From: Cololabis saira
Lineage: Eukaryota > Chordata > Actinopteri > Beloniformes > Belonidae
Length of the DNA: 64,000 nucleotides
NCBI RefSeq assembly: GCF_033807715.1
Contig: NC_084590.1
Location: 213,501 to 277,500, forward strand
Reading direction: 5' to 3'
Part shown: positions 32,201 through 44,799 of the stretch, in pieces
How the letters are laid out: each line of letters starts with the position of its first letter
Numbering within the stretch: the first letter of the stretch is position 1
Made by a program: the position numbers and the translations under genes
Notes under the pieces: model-generated
What the model saw: the letters and a program-made list of their open reading frames with translations, nothing else
Told to the model about the DNA's origin: nothing
The model's database searches: none

Positions 32201-33265
32201 GGGTGGTAACGCGACAAATCTGTTAGACAAAATCCCCTGAAGAGGGAGCAGTATGCCGAGAGCCAAACAGCGAGGGGCATGGAGGCGCCGCAAGCAGCAG
32301 CTAGCATGAGACCAAAACAAACGACAATAACACAGGCATTGACAACTCAAAAACAGTAATGGAAAGAGGAGAAGCTGTTACCTTTCATCTCACAAAAGAT
32401 GTGGTACTGCTAAAGACGGTGCAAAAATGAGGTGTTCCAAACGCCTGCTTAAAGTCGCTGACCCGCAGTACGAGCTGCCCAACCGTAAAAACTTTTCCAA
32501 AAAAAAAAAGATGTACTGGTAAAAATTCAGCAGAAGGTTTAAAGTTAAATCAGCTGTCAGAGTGCAATTCAATCTTTCACTTTAATAAGTTTGAAGGAAA
32601 GATTTATGTTTTTATTTTTTCAATTTAAGATCGTGATGAAATCAAAATCGTGAATTCATTTTTTTTAAATTGTGATGATATTTTTGCCATATCGCTCACC
32701 TCAACCTTGTGTGTTCCAATGAACCTAAGGGGGATACCGTCTGGAGATTAATGCTCCTGGTAGTTTCAACCATGGCAGTAAGGTTGAGGGGGAGGTTCCA
32801 GAGCACGTGCGATCCAAAGACCTCAACAGCGGAAGTGGCGGAGGATGACACTGTAAGTCACAACGGACCTGAAGGCAGATGAAGGTTGCAGCAGAGGGCG
32901 GTCTCCAGTCATCATGGACTCCATGCCATTGGATCAAGGCCCCTCTCTGCCAAGGCTCATGTGGTGGCTGCAGGCGCATCAGTCTCCCCACACTATGATT
33001 CAGATTCATAGAACATGGGATATGATACACGGGACACGTGCACTCTGCATGGCAGGGGTGCCCTCCTCCCTGAGCCAAGCTTGCTCTTGACCGCATAGCT
33101 TACCTGAGTTGGATGTTGGTACTCGAATCACCACTGTAGGGTGTTCAGGCGAAGCGAGCTATGGCACTCTAGGATCATCAGGTGGGCTTCCCTCCCTCAT
33201 AGGTGTTTCGCTGATTTTGGCCCACTACACCTCAGGAGGGTTCAGCAACAAACCCAGCGCTTCAG
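32201..33265. other. Unrecognised sequence
   Basis: Includes a GC-rich part (32700-33265) with a 123-codon minus-strand frame (32725-33096) that I cannot relate to any protein. It is probably an old repeat. No splice-bounded exon stands out. Confidence 0.3.
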
Positions 33266-33269
33266 GTTC

Positions 33270-33598
33270 GCCACTAATCTTTCTAAGGATTATCTTATCT
33301 AATACCCGGTCAAATGCTTTTTCTGCATCTAGAGATATAATTTTAGTTTCCAGATTATTGATATTCGAATGATCTATAATATTAAGTAGTCTACGAGTAT
33401 TAGTAGAAGACTGTCTACCCTTAATAAAGCCTGTTTGATCCGGGTGGAGGAAAAGGGGAAGGGGTAATTATTTTCAAACCTTTGGAAAGAGCTTTACAGA
33501 TTATTTTGAGATCTACATTTATAAGGGATATTAGATGGTAGCTTGAAGGATTCTTATCTGGTTTCAATAGAAGGCTGATATTAGCAGAGTTCGTATTT
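33270..33598 (-). pseudogene. Tx1/L1-type RT fragment
   Basis: On the minus strand broken frames read SANISLLLKPDKN, LISLINVDLKIICKALS and RRLLNIIDHSNI, with LETKIISLDAEKAFDRV. These match the RT blocks at about 57770-58060 in the minus-strand L1, so both come from the same family. It is only about 330 bp. Confidence 0.75.
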
Positions 33599-33620
33599 AA
33601 CTCGTTACCTGTATTAATGG

Positions 33621-33716
33621 CACCTGTTTTAACTGGTTATCAGTATAAAAGACACCTGTTTTAACTGGTTATCAGTATAAAAGACACCTGTTTTAACTGG
33701 TTATCAGTATAAAAGA
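33621..33716 (+). repeat. Three 32-bp repeats at the Tc1 5' end
   Basis: Three identical units of CACCTGTTTTAACTGGTTAT followed by CAGTATAAAAGA. The unit matches Tc1 sequence just upstream of the transposase and includes its TATA-like TATAAAAG, so the putative promoter region is triplicated. Confidence 0.85.
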
Positions 33717-34700
<984 letters not shown>

Positions 34701-34737
34701 TACCTGCCATTGTTTATGTAATAATTTCTCGGGGGTT

Positions 34738-34821
34738 TATGTTCATGTTCTGGATCTCTGGAAAGCGTCTAGAGACAACATCTGTTGTATTAGACGCTAT
34801 ACACATAAAATTGAATTGAAT
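34738..34821 (+). mobile_element. LINE 3' tail
   Basis: TCTAGAGACAACATCTGTTG, TATTAGACGCTATACACATA and AATTGAATTGAA: the same ending as at 24655-24735. Confidence 0.6.
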
Positions 34822-34898
34822 TCCGTACGGCGCGCGTCGCAGTGTAACCTACGCCATAGGCTCTGCGTTGGTGTAACGCGGAACCATAAATCAGCCTT
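34822..34898. mobile_element. Foldback MITE, right half
   Basis: GCGCGCGTCGCAGTGTAACC, CATAGGCTCTGCGTTGG and TAACGCGGAACCATAAATCA form the right half of the family seen complete at 5478-5610. The left arm is missing. Confidence 0.8.
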
Positions 34899-35410
34899 TA
34901 TTCTGGCGAGATCTGAAAAGACTTCACAACAACGGGCAAGCGAGTGATTATGTACATCCACTGAGTGAATATTATGAAAGTAAAATACATATTTCTTGCT
35001 AGAAATGTAATCAAAACGCATTTTTATGCAGAAACTATCTCAAAATATTGATTTTATTCACCAAAAATTTGAAATGTCCGCCATGTTTTTTTGTTTGATT
35101 CAGTCTGCAAATGATGACGTAAAGCATTCTGGGAAATCTTTCTGGCCCTCGGTCGCAAAGTCAGCATCTGAAATCCCTAAACCACTACCCTCACAGGAAC
35201 GCGCAAAATTTAGGGGTAGGGCTGAAAAGTATGGCTAGGGGGTGTATTGAGACTGGCCCTTAATATACCTGCATACACGTTTGGACTTTGGTCTGGTGAA
35301 GATGCAGGTGTGGCCATCTGCAATTGACTTCAGCTGTGAAATGCCTTAATTTCTGATCACTGATAAGAAAAGTTAGCCTTCACCTGTGCATCTCTTTTTT
35401 TTTTTTATAG
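34899..35410. other. Unannotated sequence before the xaf1-like exons
   Basis: No repeat or gene recognised. The first coding exon of an XAF1-type gene would be expected here or to the left, but I could not identify it. A T-rich tract at 35392-35408 is the acceptor tract of the next exon. Confidence 0.4.
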
Positions 35411-37440
35411 CAACAAGGAGGTTGCAGAAGCCAATTTCGCCCTGCAACACACTGCACGCATTTCTTGTGTTCGTGCCCTGAATGTTATGAAGCAGTTCCC
35501 AAAGATCAGCTGAAGGAACACTGAACACCCTGGTGAACACACCACACTTCTTCACACTTCCATTACATCACAGAATATGGTTTTGCTTGCTTGATTAACA
35601 TTAACCTTCATCTGATCTGCTTTTACACAACTTTACTCACTTGAAGGTGTGATGCTCCAAGTGTAATGGGAAGATGGAACAATGTTGCCTACAGGATCAT
35701 GAGGTGAATCCCAAGATGCAGCAGTGTTGTACAGAGAACATTTCCAATCATATTCATATTTTAATTAGATTTTTGAAAAGGTAAAAAATCCATAAATAAT
35801 TAAAAACTGAAGCAAAAACATTTTACATATGAAAAAAGAAAATATTGTCGGATCAGAGTGACATTTTCAGGTTAAATAATTAATACATTTTCAGGTTATG
35901 GCCTATAGAGTTTTTAGGACAACTAACAATTGTCTGCATGTTCCAGTTGTGGCACTTAAATGACTCTTACTCTCTTCCACCCCCCCAGTCGAATGAGTGT
36001 CAGGAACGTCTTCAGGTGTGTGAGTTCTGTGAGCTAGAAGTCCCGGTGAAGGACCTGGATGAGCATAGGGTGGTCTGCGGCAGCCGCACCGAGCTCTGCC
36101 GGGGCTGCAGCCGCTACGTCAAACTGACAGACCTGGCAGAGCATCGCCTGATCTGTTTCGCTGCTGACAACAGCTCCAGTCCTCCTCCAGTTACCAGCAG
36201 TGTACTTCATTCAAGTATGAAAATACAACATTTACATCAAAGCTCAGTAACTCTGCACAATGTGTTTTCTTTGGCTAATTACCTCTTTCTTTGTTTTTCC
36301 CAGCAGCAAAAATAACTGTGTCTTGTACAGGCTACAAAGCATCCTTTTCAGCCGAGGATATAGACAAACATACGGTATTTTCAAGTTATATTGCTGCATT
36401 TTAACAAGCTGAACTTGTAGAGCATGAGAGAAACAGAAATGTGAAGTTCAGATTGAAAAACATTTTCGTCTTTCAGGGTCCACATTTCATTGAGAAAGTG
36501 TAGTCCTTCTCAGTTATTTTCATGTAATTAAATTAGAATACATGATAGGCTACAATAATTTATCATGAATTGTAAGTGAGTAATTATGTGGTCTGATACA
36601 AGCTGTTAAAAATTAGTGATTTACATTTGATGTGTTTCCTAACTGATCAGATTTATAACTTAGAAGTTTTACTGACACTGTTATGCTAGGCAGATTAAGT
36701 CATTTAACTAAGGTCATTTTTTGAGCAGCATTCTTTGAGAAGTGGACACAGGAGGCAGCAACTAAGGGATGTAACTGGCATTCTTCCTTTTATACGTGTA
36801 TGGCTATAGGACACAGATCCAGCAAGACCATAACAGTAAACCCCCAAAGCATAGGGAAGTTAGCAATGAGCCATTTCATTTATGGGTTAAATTTTTATCT
36901 GCAAGAAATTGATGTTCTTTTTTTTCCAGTAGTGACCAAACTTCTTAAAGCCCAAAATTAAATGCTGCTTTAACCATGCCTATTAAGATTAATACTAATG
37001 CTCATTGCCTCTTGTCAAACCAGATGGGATGTTTTCTTGCAGCCAAGTGGGACTCTGAAAAAGTTGAGCCAGAGCAGGAAGAGAGTGAGGACGACAGTGA
37101 TTCCTCTGGACAAGAGGACGCCCCTCAGCTACGGAACGCAACCGCCCTGACAAATACGTTCAACCAAAAACCCTCAATTAATGAAGGAGACCCAGACAAG
37201 ATTAGCACCTGCCTGCCCGCACTGTCATCTGGTACTGCCCGTCTTTACCCTGCGCTGGCATGAGGTGACCTTTTCTTAATTACCCACTGTTTGTATACAG
37301 ACTGTTGAACATTTACTGTACAATTACATTTAGTTGTTTTCTTCCTCCCTCTGTGTTTTTAGGCGAAGTGCCAGATCCACATTGTCCTGAAAAAGAAATA
37401 AAGTTGCAGAACTTTTCAGAGTGGACCAGCAGTCTCAGAG
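35411..37440 (+). pseudogene. xaf1: XAF1-like zinc-finger gene, apparently decayed
   Basis: Five or six exon-like segments match the order of XAF1 (XIAP-associated factor 1), an interferon-linked TRAF-type zinc-finger protein. At 35411-35524, KEVAEANFAL is joined by a frameshift to HCTHFLCSCPECYEAVPKD and ends in TGA. At 35647-35703, a 57-nt segment reads CSKCNGKMEQCCLQDHE with TGA as its second codon; the human exon is also 19 codons. At 35989-36214 lies an intact double-finger exon. At 36304-36374, ITVSCTGYKASFSAEDIDKH has Tyr where a second Cys might be expected. At 37024-37231, an acidic segment has WDSEKVEPEQEESEDDSDSS. At 37363-37440 is PDPHCPEKEIKLQNFSEW. Splice sites are mostly good. 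Two stops and one frameshift argue for a pseudogene, unless those exons are skipped. Confidence 0.6.
35989..36214 (+). CDS. xaf1: XAF1-like TRAF-type zinc-finger exon (intact)
   Basis: The acceptor CCCCCCCAG ends at 35988 and the donor AA|GTATGA starts at 36215. The exon has 226 nt, entering in phase 0. It reads SNECQERLQVCEFCELEVPV, then HRVVCGSRTELCRGCSRYVK and LAEHRLICF: two C-x2-C...H...C fingers in a row. In XAF1 the same place reads NECQER, and CGSRTELC is identical, so the assignment to this family rather than to TRAFD1 rests mainly on those two strings. No in-frame stop is present, unlike the two exons upstream. Confidence 0.75.
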
Positions 37441-37666
37441 GTTCAATGAAGATATTGTCCAAGCTGCTAAAATATAGTCAGCTGCTACTTTCCAAGAATA
37501 ATTACATTTTATTTGAAAATTCTCATTACCGTGTTTTAGTAGTTTTATGACTGCTGAAAAGGATGCTTTGCAGTGAAAAATAGCAGAAACAAACAAGCCC
37601 TTATTGTGGGTGTGGGTGATGAAGTGTGTTAGACTGAAAACATTTTTATTGTTGCAATCATTTAGA

Positions 37667-39828
37667 TCAGACTGTGAGGGGAAAAAAAGTTACATCAAAC
37701 TCAATAATATTTACCTTTAACTCATTGTGCCACCTCTGCCTCGACATCACGACTGACCAGCACATGGGGCTCCACCCACAACAGAGCAAAAGCTGGATCC
37801 AAGACAGCTGCTTTGAGGTGGACGGGTCTGAAAAGGGGGCAGTGATCCCATCTTGTGTCCTGGCCATTTTCACATTGATGAAGATTCCAAGAAATCTTTT
37901 GTTCAGGGATGCCTGGAGACTTCTGACCAGGCCGCTCAGGAAACGGACTTGAGGCTTCATCTTCTCAAGGTGGTGATTGAGGGACAAGATAGATGGAACA
38001 ACAGCACTGATTGTGACTACCTTCTCCCCCTGTGTCATATCAGTTGCTTCTCCAAACGGCTTCAAGATGTCCACCAACTCCTTCAACAGATTCCACTCCC
38101 GTGCTGTGAATGACAACTCCTTTTGCCCAGCCTTTTCCAGAACAACGCAGAGCTTTGGATGATCACACTGGAGAACTGCCTTCACTGGCCTTAGTGTTGA
38201 GTTCCATCTTGTGTTCACAGCAGCAGGAATGCCTTTCTGTTCCCCAAATTGAGCATCAAACACATCTTTGAACGTCGTGCTTGTGTGCAGCAGTGAACTG
38301 AGTTTGGATAACTTTGAAAGAGAAGGAGATGCCACTTTTGTTTTTTTCAAGCCATCTCCCACCACCAGCTGGAGAGTGTGCGTAAAACACTGCAAGCGCT
38401 GTTTCTTTGCCATGGCAGCATCTACTGTTAGCTGGTCTTCCAGGGTTAAGTCATGCCAGAGCTCTGGGTCATCTAGATCATCCCCGTCATCATCATCATC
38501 TTCTTGTTCGGTGGGGAAGCACACAGTGAAGGCTTTACGCATGTTAGCAGCGTTGTCAATAATAATGTAGTCCAGTTTATCTTTAATGTTGTATTCATCG
38601 CATATTACATGGAATTGGTCACAGATTCTTTCAGCTGTGTGTGAGCCTTTGAAGCGGTTACAGGCCAAGAGATTGGACTTTAGCTGTATTGTCTCCGTCT
38701 CTTTCTCTATCCAATGCACAGTGATACCAAGGAACCCCCTCATCTTTCGGTCAGACCAAATGTCCACAGTGACTGAAACATGGTGAGTGTTGCTCAGTTG
38801 AGTTTTTAATTTTGAACGTCTCTCTGCAGCGAGGTTCTCTGTTTTTTTATGTCAATGTTCTGCGACACACTGGGCTGTACTTACGATCAAGTACTGTCAG
38901 AAAGTGCCGAAAGCTCTTGTTTTCCACGATAGACAGGGGCAAGTTGCAATCAATAATCAAGTCAGACAGTATTGCATTGGTGATAGCTTTCTGTTGTGGA
39001 TGACTCATGCTGTAATGCCCAACAGAAGTATCCAGGAATTGTGAGATTGAAGGCTGTTGTGGTTCATTTGGAATGCTTTTGTTCATCTGGTATTCGTCAA
39101 ATCTGTAAGATACCAGCATATTAAACAGATGTCAGAAAATCGCTTATAGCCACACATGAGTTACTTGTGAAACTACTCTTCATTACTCACATCATTAATA
39201 TATCAATCTTAACATTGTCTTACTATTAATTTAATTGTGTACAATGTTAAGACATTTATGACTGTTGATTTTATAAAGCAAAAATAATGACTACCACTGC
39301 TTAGCCAGCCGTGTAGTAATACCGGATGCACTGACTATCAGACTGAAGCTGAAAACACTCCATCTGGATTGCATACATGGTAAATCCATGCAGTAACGTG
39401 AACGTTACGTTACCTTCGAAGCTGAAGCTTTGCAGTGCTGGTTAAAGCCAATTTTGTCAACTTATTTCGGGTGACCATCAAAGTAGGAGTCGGGGAGTGG
39501 ACGCAACAGATTACCATGTTTGTAATGTAACGTTACCAGTACAGCATCATTAACTACAGTTACAAAGTTACTTTACTTAGCAGATAAAGTAACGTTAGCT
39601 GAGCATTAGCTCGCCAGCTCTACTTACCGTTCTTTGTGCAGCTTCAGATGTCGGACGAGGTTGGAAGTTGTTGCCTCTCCGTCTGTGATCTTCGACCCGC
39701 ATGTTTTGCACTGCAATTCGTTTTTTGTTCACCACCTCATAGTTTTTGTACCCAAACGAAATTATCTTCGGTATCATTTTTTTGGTTACCATTTCTTCGT
39801 CATTGGTTGTCCTGCAATTTGATTGCAT

Positions 39829-39840
<12 letters not shown>
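37667..39840 (-). pseudogene. ZBED-type hAT transposase, inactive
   Basis: On the minus strand the first exon (about 39830-39628) holds a BED zinc finger: CKTCGSKITDGEATTSN, then LVRHLKLHKE, followed by a good donor (GAACG|GTAAGT). A one-base shift lies just before the finger. The body starts near 39119 (NEPQQPSISQFLD, QKAITNAILSDLIIDCNLP) and, after a frameshift in an A run near 38840, continues [63 protein letters not shown], and ends with a third frameshift near [16 protein letters not shown] and CFTHTLQL are typical hAT blocks. The C-terminal dimerisation region is missing. Terminal repeats were not found. Confidence 0.8.
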
Positions 39841-39915
<75 letters not shown>

Positions 39916-39918
39916 CAC
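39826..39918. repeat. (GCAC)n microsatellite
   Basis: About 23 GCAC units without a break, at the edge of the CpG-rich repeat that follows. The same repeat carries a CGCA tract at its other copy (61209-61290). Confidence 0.9.
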
Positions 39919-40270
39919 ACGCTATGAAGTCCTATTAGCGTCTTTAATAAAAGAGCCGCGCGCAGCAGCGTGTGTGCACGCGTGAATAACAGAGAATTTT
40001 GTTACACGTGCATGCGTGTGTGCGTTGTTACGTACGCAGACTACATCACGCGTAACAAGAAGCTGCGTACTACACTAAGAGCGTGTGCACGTCTGTCTGT
40101 CACTGTTAGAAGATTTCTTTTACGCGGTCACACACACGTGCGTCCGCATTCCATGACTGTTCGCAACCGGAAGTTCCTTTCCTCCGTGCGCAGCAGACAC
40201 ATCACTTAAACGTGTCGTGTAGTTTCTCTGTGTTCCATTTTCATCCAGTAGATGGTGCTATCGAGTCAAA
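39919..40270 (+). repeat. CpG-rich interspersed repeat, copy without insertion
   Basis: This stretch is dense in ACGTGCG-type motifs. From about 40020 to 40270 it is closely matched, in reverse orientation, by 59165-59371 plus 60880-60950 and by 61684-61890. It has no coding frame with known similarity. At 40076-40078 its TAA (TTA on the other strand) marks the unoccupied site of the Harbinger element found at 59372. The superfamily is unknown. Confidence 0.7.
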
Positions 40271-40800
40271 AACTGACAAAAGAATAATGTATTTCTCAGA
40301 ATCTAAGAAGAAATATTTCAAATTGATAGCCTTAGCATTAATCTATCGTACTGCTGGGTTACACTTTAGTGTTTCTGTGTTGGGAAATGTCAAAGATGTC
40401 ATTAAAATAGATGGTGACAGTGAGGAAGATACTTCCGGGCAGCTGGTCCTCCGGACAGCCAATGGCAAGGCTTAAAATTGCGGATTTCCAGATTCAATTC
40501 ATCACTTTAAAATCTACGTTTTTTATTGAAAGAACATCAGCAAACAGTTACATAAAATAACACAAATAACATAACAGCTCAGCACAGGAAGCCTGAAAAA
40601 ATCTCCATAATAGCTGACAAACTAAACATAACCCTTTCCAGCCTACGTCATCACACGTCATCACACGTCACACGTCACGTCATCACAGCGCATTGTTGCA
40701 GCGGAAGAAGCGGAAGAAGTTGTATGAGTTTGACTAGAGCGAGGGAAGATTTGTTTCTTAAGTTGCGTTTTTGGAGTTGCAGTAACGTTATAAAAGAACA
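40271..40800. other. Unannotated sequence
   Basis: Contains a short CATCACACGTCA-type direct repeat at 40645-40690, possibly near the left end of the ISL2EU-like element. Nothing else recognised. Confidence 0.35.
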
Positions 40801-40802
40801 AC

Positions 40803-42470
40803 ATGCCCACCAGCTGTTGTGTGTACGGGTGTACAAATCGAAATCTAATGACATGATTAACTCATGAATATTAAGGGTTTACTTATTTTGGTATTAAGCA
40901 AACCATAACCGATAATTAAGATGGGAATGTATTGTATTACAGCTTGAGATCAGTATTTTTGTTCATTTGAGTTTTTTATGTGAAGGTACCAAAGAAAAAA
41001 GAAATGGAGTGAAAGACTTCTGGTTGCTCCACCAAATCAACCTGCTCCTGCTCCTGCTCCTGGAACTCCAGAGGAAGTCACCAGCATGTATCACAGTCCT
41101 AGTAAGTGTAGCCACAATTTCATGTCTCATTGCATTGTATAATGGTTCAACCATGTTGAGTATTCTCCCCCTATGCTGATCTCCACATCCATTCTTTTCT
41201 TTACAACCCATATTTATGCACAGTGTAGACTAACACAGTTGCAATTAATCTTAGGTCTATGTATGTGACAAATAAAATCTCCTTGTCCCTGTCCTTCTCT
41301 CCTCTCCTATTCACAACTGTCCTCTACTGATTCCAATGCCCATCTTATGTTCTCTATACACCTCTCCATCCATCCATCCATTCATCCATTCATCTCGTCT
41401 TCAATTCTCAACTGTTGTCTTTACAATACAATGACCTGAACCTGAGGTACACCGAGCTGAAGAGTGACCACGTCAACCTGCAGGAAAAGTATCAACAGCT
41501 GCGAGATGAAAATGAGAGACTTAAAGAGGAGCTGAAGAAGTCTACATTTTCATACTCAAATATTAAGTGCAGCATGGTACAACTGTTGTTTATCACTGGA
41601 ATAACATCTGTAGTCTTTGACTGGTTGTGCACCAAAATTGCAGGAAGTGTAAAAATATTCAGCAAGAAGCTCTCTCTACAGGATCATCTTTTGATAGTGT
41701 TAATGAAATTAAGGTTGGGCCTAACTAACACTGATTTAGCCTATAGGTTTAAGATCTCGACAGCTACCTTGTCTAAAATTTGTCGGAGCTGGATACCAGC
41801 TCTGGCCATAATACTCAAGCCATTTATTAAATGGCCAAGCAAGGAAGCTGCACAAAGAAATATGCCTAAAATGTTCAAGCGAAAATTTAAGAGATGCCGC
41901 TATATAATAGATTGCACTGAGATTTTCATTAATAGACCCAGTCATATGACCTCCAGGTCCCAGTCGTGGTCAAACTATAAACACAATAACACCTTGAAAT
42001 ATTTGATTGGCATCACTCCAGCTGGGGCTATTTAATTTCTCTCAAAGGGTTGGGGTGGGCGGGTTTCTGACAAGAGGATAACAAAATAATCAGGGTTTTA
42101 TGATCTTTTGGAATTTAATGATGAGATTTTGTCTTTTTAAATAAGAAATTTGTTCTTAAATTGCCTGCCTGGTTAAATAAAGGTTAAATAAAATAAATTT
42201 TGGCGGATAGGGGATTTCTTATAGCCGAAGAACTTGCAGCTCATGGTGCCACCCTGCGCATTCCAGCTTCCACCAAAGGCAAACGGCAACTTTCTGCACA
42301 GGAGGTCGACACATCAAGACAACGTGTTATAGGGAGATGGAAGAACTTCAAAATGTTGCAGACAAGAATTCCACTGTCACAGGCTGACCTTCTAGATGAT
42401 ATTGTTATTGTGTGTGCTAGTCTCACAAACCTTAGTAAAAGTGTTGTTCCGAAAAAATCTAAGAAATAAG
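40803..42470 (+). pseudogene. ISL2EU/IS4EU-type transposase with THAP start, inactive
   Basis: At 40803 the frame MPTSCCVYGCTN is the start of a THAP zinc-binding domain, cut off at once. A Pro/Ala-rich linker (APAPAPGTPEEVTSMYHS) is at 41050-41100 before a GTAAGT donor. The main part (41415-42035) has a leucine-rich coiled coil, then SLQDHLLIVLMKLRLGLTNT, DLAYRFKISTATLSKICRSW, CRYIIDCTEIFINRPS (catalytic Asp) and YLIGITPAGAI, then a stop and FLSKGWGGRVSDK. After a 70-bp retroposon insert comes ADRGFLIAEELAAHGATLRI, with the second Asp, and KRQLSAQEVDTSRQ. This is the DDE_4 fold found with THAP domains. Stops and the insert make it inactive. Confidence 0.75.
42122..42196 (+). mobile_element. 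Retroposon tail inserted in the transposase
   Basis: AAATAAGAAATTTGTTCTTA and TGCCTGGTTAAATAAAGGTT are a common fish LINE/SINE 3' end. The flanks ATTTTG on both sides would join GAGATTTTG to GCGGATAGG and restore the transposase (EILADRGF). Confidence 0.65.
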
Positions 42471-42885
42471 GGTTCTGAATAATAACATCAAGTCTTGACA
42501 TTTTTTTATTTTCTCATCAGTGATTTGGAGCTGTGACTATGAATTGAATATCAGCCATTAATGATTTACTTGACTATTAAAGTTTTGCTAATAAACTACC
42601 GGAGTTATTTGTTTTTTCTCACTGATTGTGTAAATGTATTGATTATTTTCTCTTTTTAAAGCTACAAACATCCAACTTCCACAGCTGTAAATATGCTGCA
42701 CAAAGGGGACACAGTAAATTAACAAAAATAATAAGATACATTAAATAAATATGAAATAATAAAATAACTTAAAATGTCTAGTGTATAAAATACATTCAGT
42801 TGACTGCCATAATTCTTTACAAACTTCAGCTGTGACACCTGCTGACAGTTTGCTCGCAGCTTCTCCTGAGTGTAAACACTAGGTT
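42471..42885. other. No recognisable gene or repeat
   Basis: AT-rich sequence between the ISL2EU-type element and the next LINE; it may hold the 3' end of the transposon. Confidence 0.35.
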
Positions 42886-44389
42886 TCTCAAAAAAATATG
42901 CACTAAAATTGACAGAATATTATTTGAATTTATTTGGAAAAAAAGAATACATTATACTAAGAAAAATGTCATGATAAATAAGCTATGTTCTGGTGGAATT
43001 AATTCTCTATTCTCTATTAATTCTCTAGACTTCACCTCCTCAAACTGGAACTTTATTACTGCCCATGTGTTTAACTCACTTGGAGGAATGCATTTTCTCC
43101 TATGGTGCAATTACAATATCACTAAATTACCAATAAAACTGTCCAACTTCCATAGTCAGCTTTTGTTATCCTGGTCAATGATGTACTCGCACAATTTTTC
43201 TCCACATAAATATTTCATTTGGAACAATCAAGACATTAGATTTAAGAACAAATCCTTGTATATGAAGAGATGGGTTGATAATAAAATCTTACTCGTTAGT
43301 CAATTACTACACGAAAATGGTCAGCTGTTCACTTATGAAGAGTTTCTTTCTGCACATAGTTTCCCTGTTACACCAAGAGAGTATTCTATTGTATTTGATG
43401 CAATACCAGAAGGGGTAAGAAGGTTATTGTTATCTGCTCCTAAAGGTAAAAATTGTATTATTCCAGTGTTGACTCCTGATGACATATATATTGGTAACCT
43501 ATGTTCTCTATTAAGTGATAAAGCCACTAATCAATGCATTAGAAACATTATTCAAAGAGACTTTGTTTCTAAGCCTGCAGCTGTTTTCTACTGGAATGGT
43601 ATTTATAATGACATAGATTGGAAGAACACTTGGATGTTATCAAGGAAGTTTTGTATCACAAATAAGGTACGAGAAGTTACATTTAAAATACTTCACAGAT
43701 GTTATCCAGTCAAGACCCTTTTTGTAAAATCCAAGATTAATATTGATATACTGTTCCTTTTGTAGCAGTATGGAGGAAACCATATGTCATTTATTTTGGG
43801 ATTGTACCTACTCTCATGTCTTTTGGATCGATCTAAATAATTTCATAAATAACAAAATTGACTATTCTTGTAAACTGAACATCCAACATGTTTTATTTGG
43901 TCTGTCACAAAATGAGGAAATAAGTTCAGATAAATTATATGTTATCAACCTTCTAATACTATTAGCTAAATTTCATATTCATTGTACCAAATTTGCGTTC
44001 TCCCCGTTCTCCCGTGCCGGCTTCACTGTTGGCTGCAGTACCCCCAACGGCCGTCGTGGTGAAGGGTGGCGCTAGAGAGTCTCATTTCTTAAAAGGAGCC
44101 TCAAGCTCCTTTAAAGCACTTTTTTCATCCTATTTAAAATCCTTGAAAGAAAGTATGAATCCTAAAGCCAGCAAAACTAGAAGACTGTGTGAAGAATACA
44201 ATAAATCTTGTATCTCGAGCTTCTTTATTTTCTTTATTTTTATTTTTTGTTCTTTTACTTTATTGTTTTTCATGGATATGTAAATTTGAAATGTGAAATA
44301 TTCTATATTTGTGTATCTACATTTTGTCCTACAGTGATGTAACATTTTCCTGGGCATATATTTCAATAAAAAAAAAAAAAAAAAAAAAA
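42886..44389 (+). pseudogene. Tx1/L1-type LINE, 3' end of ORF2 with A tail
   Basis: 5'-truncated copy. The frame from 42886 reads KIDRILFEFIWKKRIHY, the IDRIIxxFIW-type block of L1/Tx1 ORF2, then a long open stretch to 43765 (264 codons). A frameshift moves to SFCSSMEETICHLFWDC, the terminal Cys/His motif. A half palindromic element is inserted at 43995-44117; beyond it KALFSSYLKSLKESMNPKA continues the protein. An A tail of about 21 bases ends the copy at 44389. The long open frame suggests it is fairly young. Confidence 0.8.
43995..44117. mobile_element. Palindromic element, right half only
   Basis: GTGCCGGCTTCACTGTTGGC, AACGGCCGTCGTGG, GAGTCTCATTTCTTAAAAGG and the GGAGCCTCAAGCTCC hairpin match the right arm of the element at 561-868. 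The left arm is absent. It splits the last part of the LINE ORF2. Confidence 0.8.
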
Positions 44390-44489
44390 GACATACCTAC
44401 ACAGAGACATATAACTACGGCTGTAATGCCACAATTATGATAAAATACAAGATAGCATAGCGTGCAGTAGCACATGGCTACTTAAAATG

Positions 44490-44799
44490 CAGGCTCCACT
44501 ACTACAATGATTGTGTCGACATTTTACGTCGTGCAAAAGAGCCTCAGGCAATCAAATTTGGGGGCAAAGTGATATTGATCTTCCCAGATTATACTGCGAA
44601 GGTGGCCCGTGCTCGCGCTGCCTTCAACGGTGTCAGGCGTGTTCTCCGGGACATTGAAGGAGTCAGGTATGGACCCGGCCAGGTATGCAAGTCAGGTATG
44701 CACCCGGCGAAGCTACGTATTACTCATGGGGGTGCAGAGAAGTACTTTACCTCTCCGGAGGAGGCGATGCTTTATGTGAAGACTTTGATCCCAGGGTGA
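44490..44799 (+). pseudogene. LINE ORF1, C-terminal half
   Basis: Reads RLHYYNDCVDILRRAKEP, GGKVILIFPDYTAKVARARA, FNGVRRVLRDIEGVRYG and PAKLRITHGGAEKYFTSPEE, ending in LIPG and a stop. It aligns with the ORF1 C-terminal region at 26306-26520. The N-terminal coiled coil and part of the RRM are missing because of 5' truncation. Confidence 0.75.

Noticed and set aside
32725..33096. 123-codon minus-strand frame as a host exon
   Set aside because: No splice signals frame it, its composition is odd (many Pro, His, Cys) and no domain is recognisable.
39595..39938. Frames made of Ala-Cys-Val-Arg or Thr-His-Ala-Arg repeats
   Set aside because: These are translations of the (GCAC)n microsatellite. 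The real signal underneath is the BED finger exon on the minus strand.
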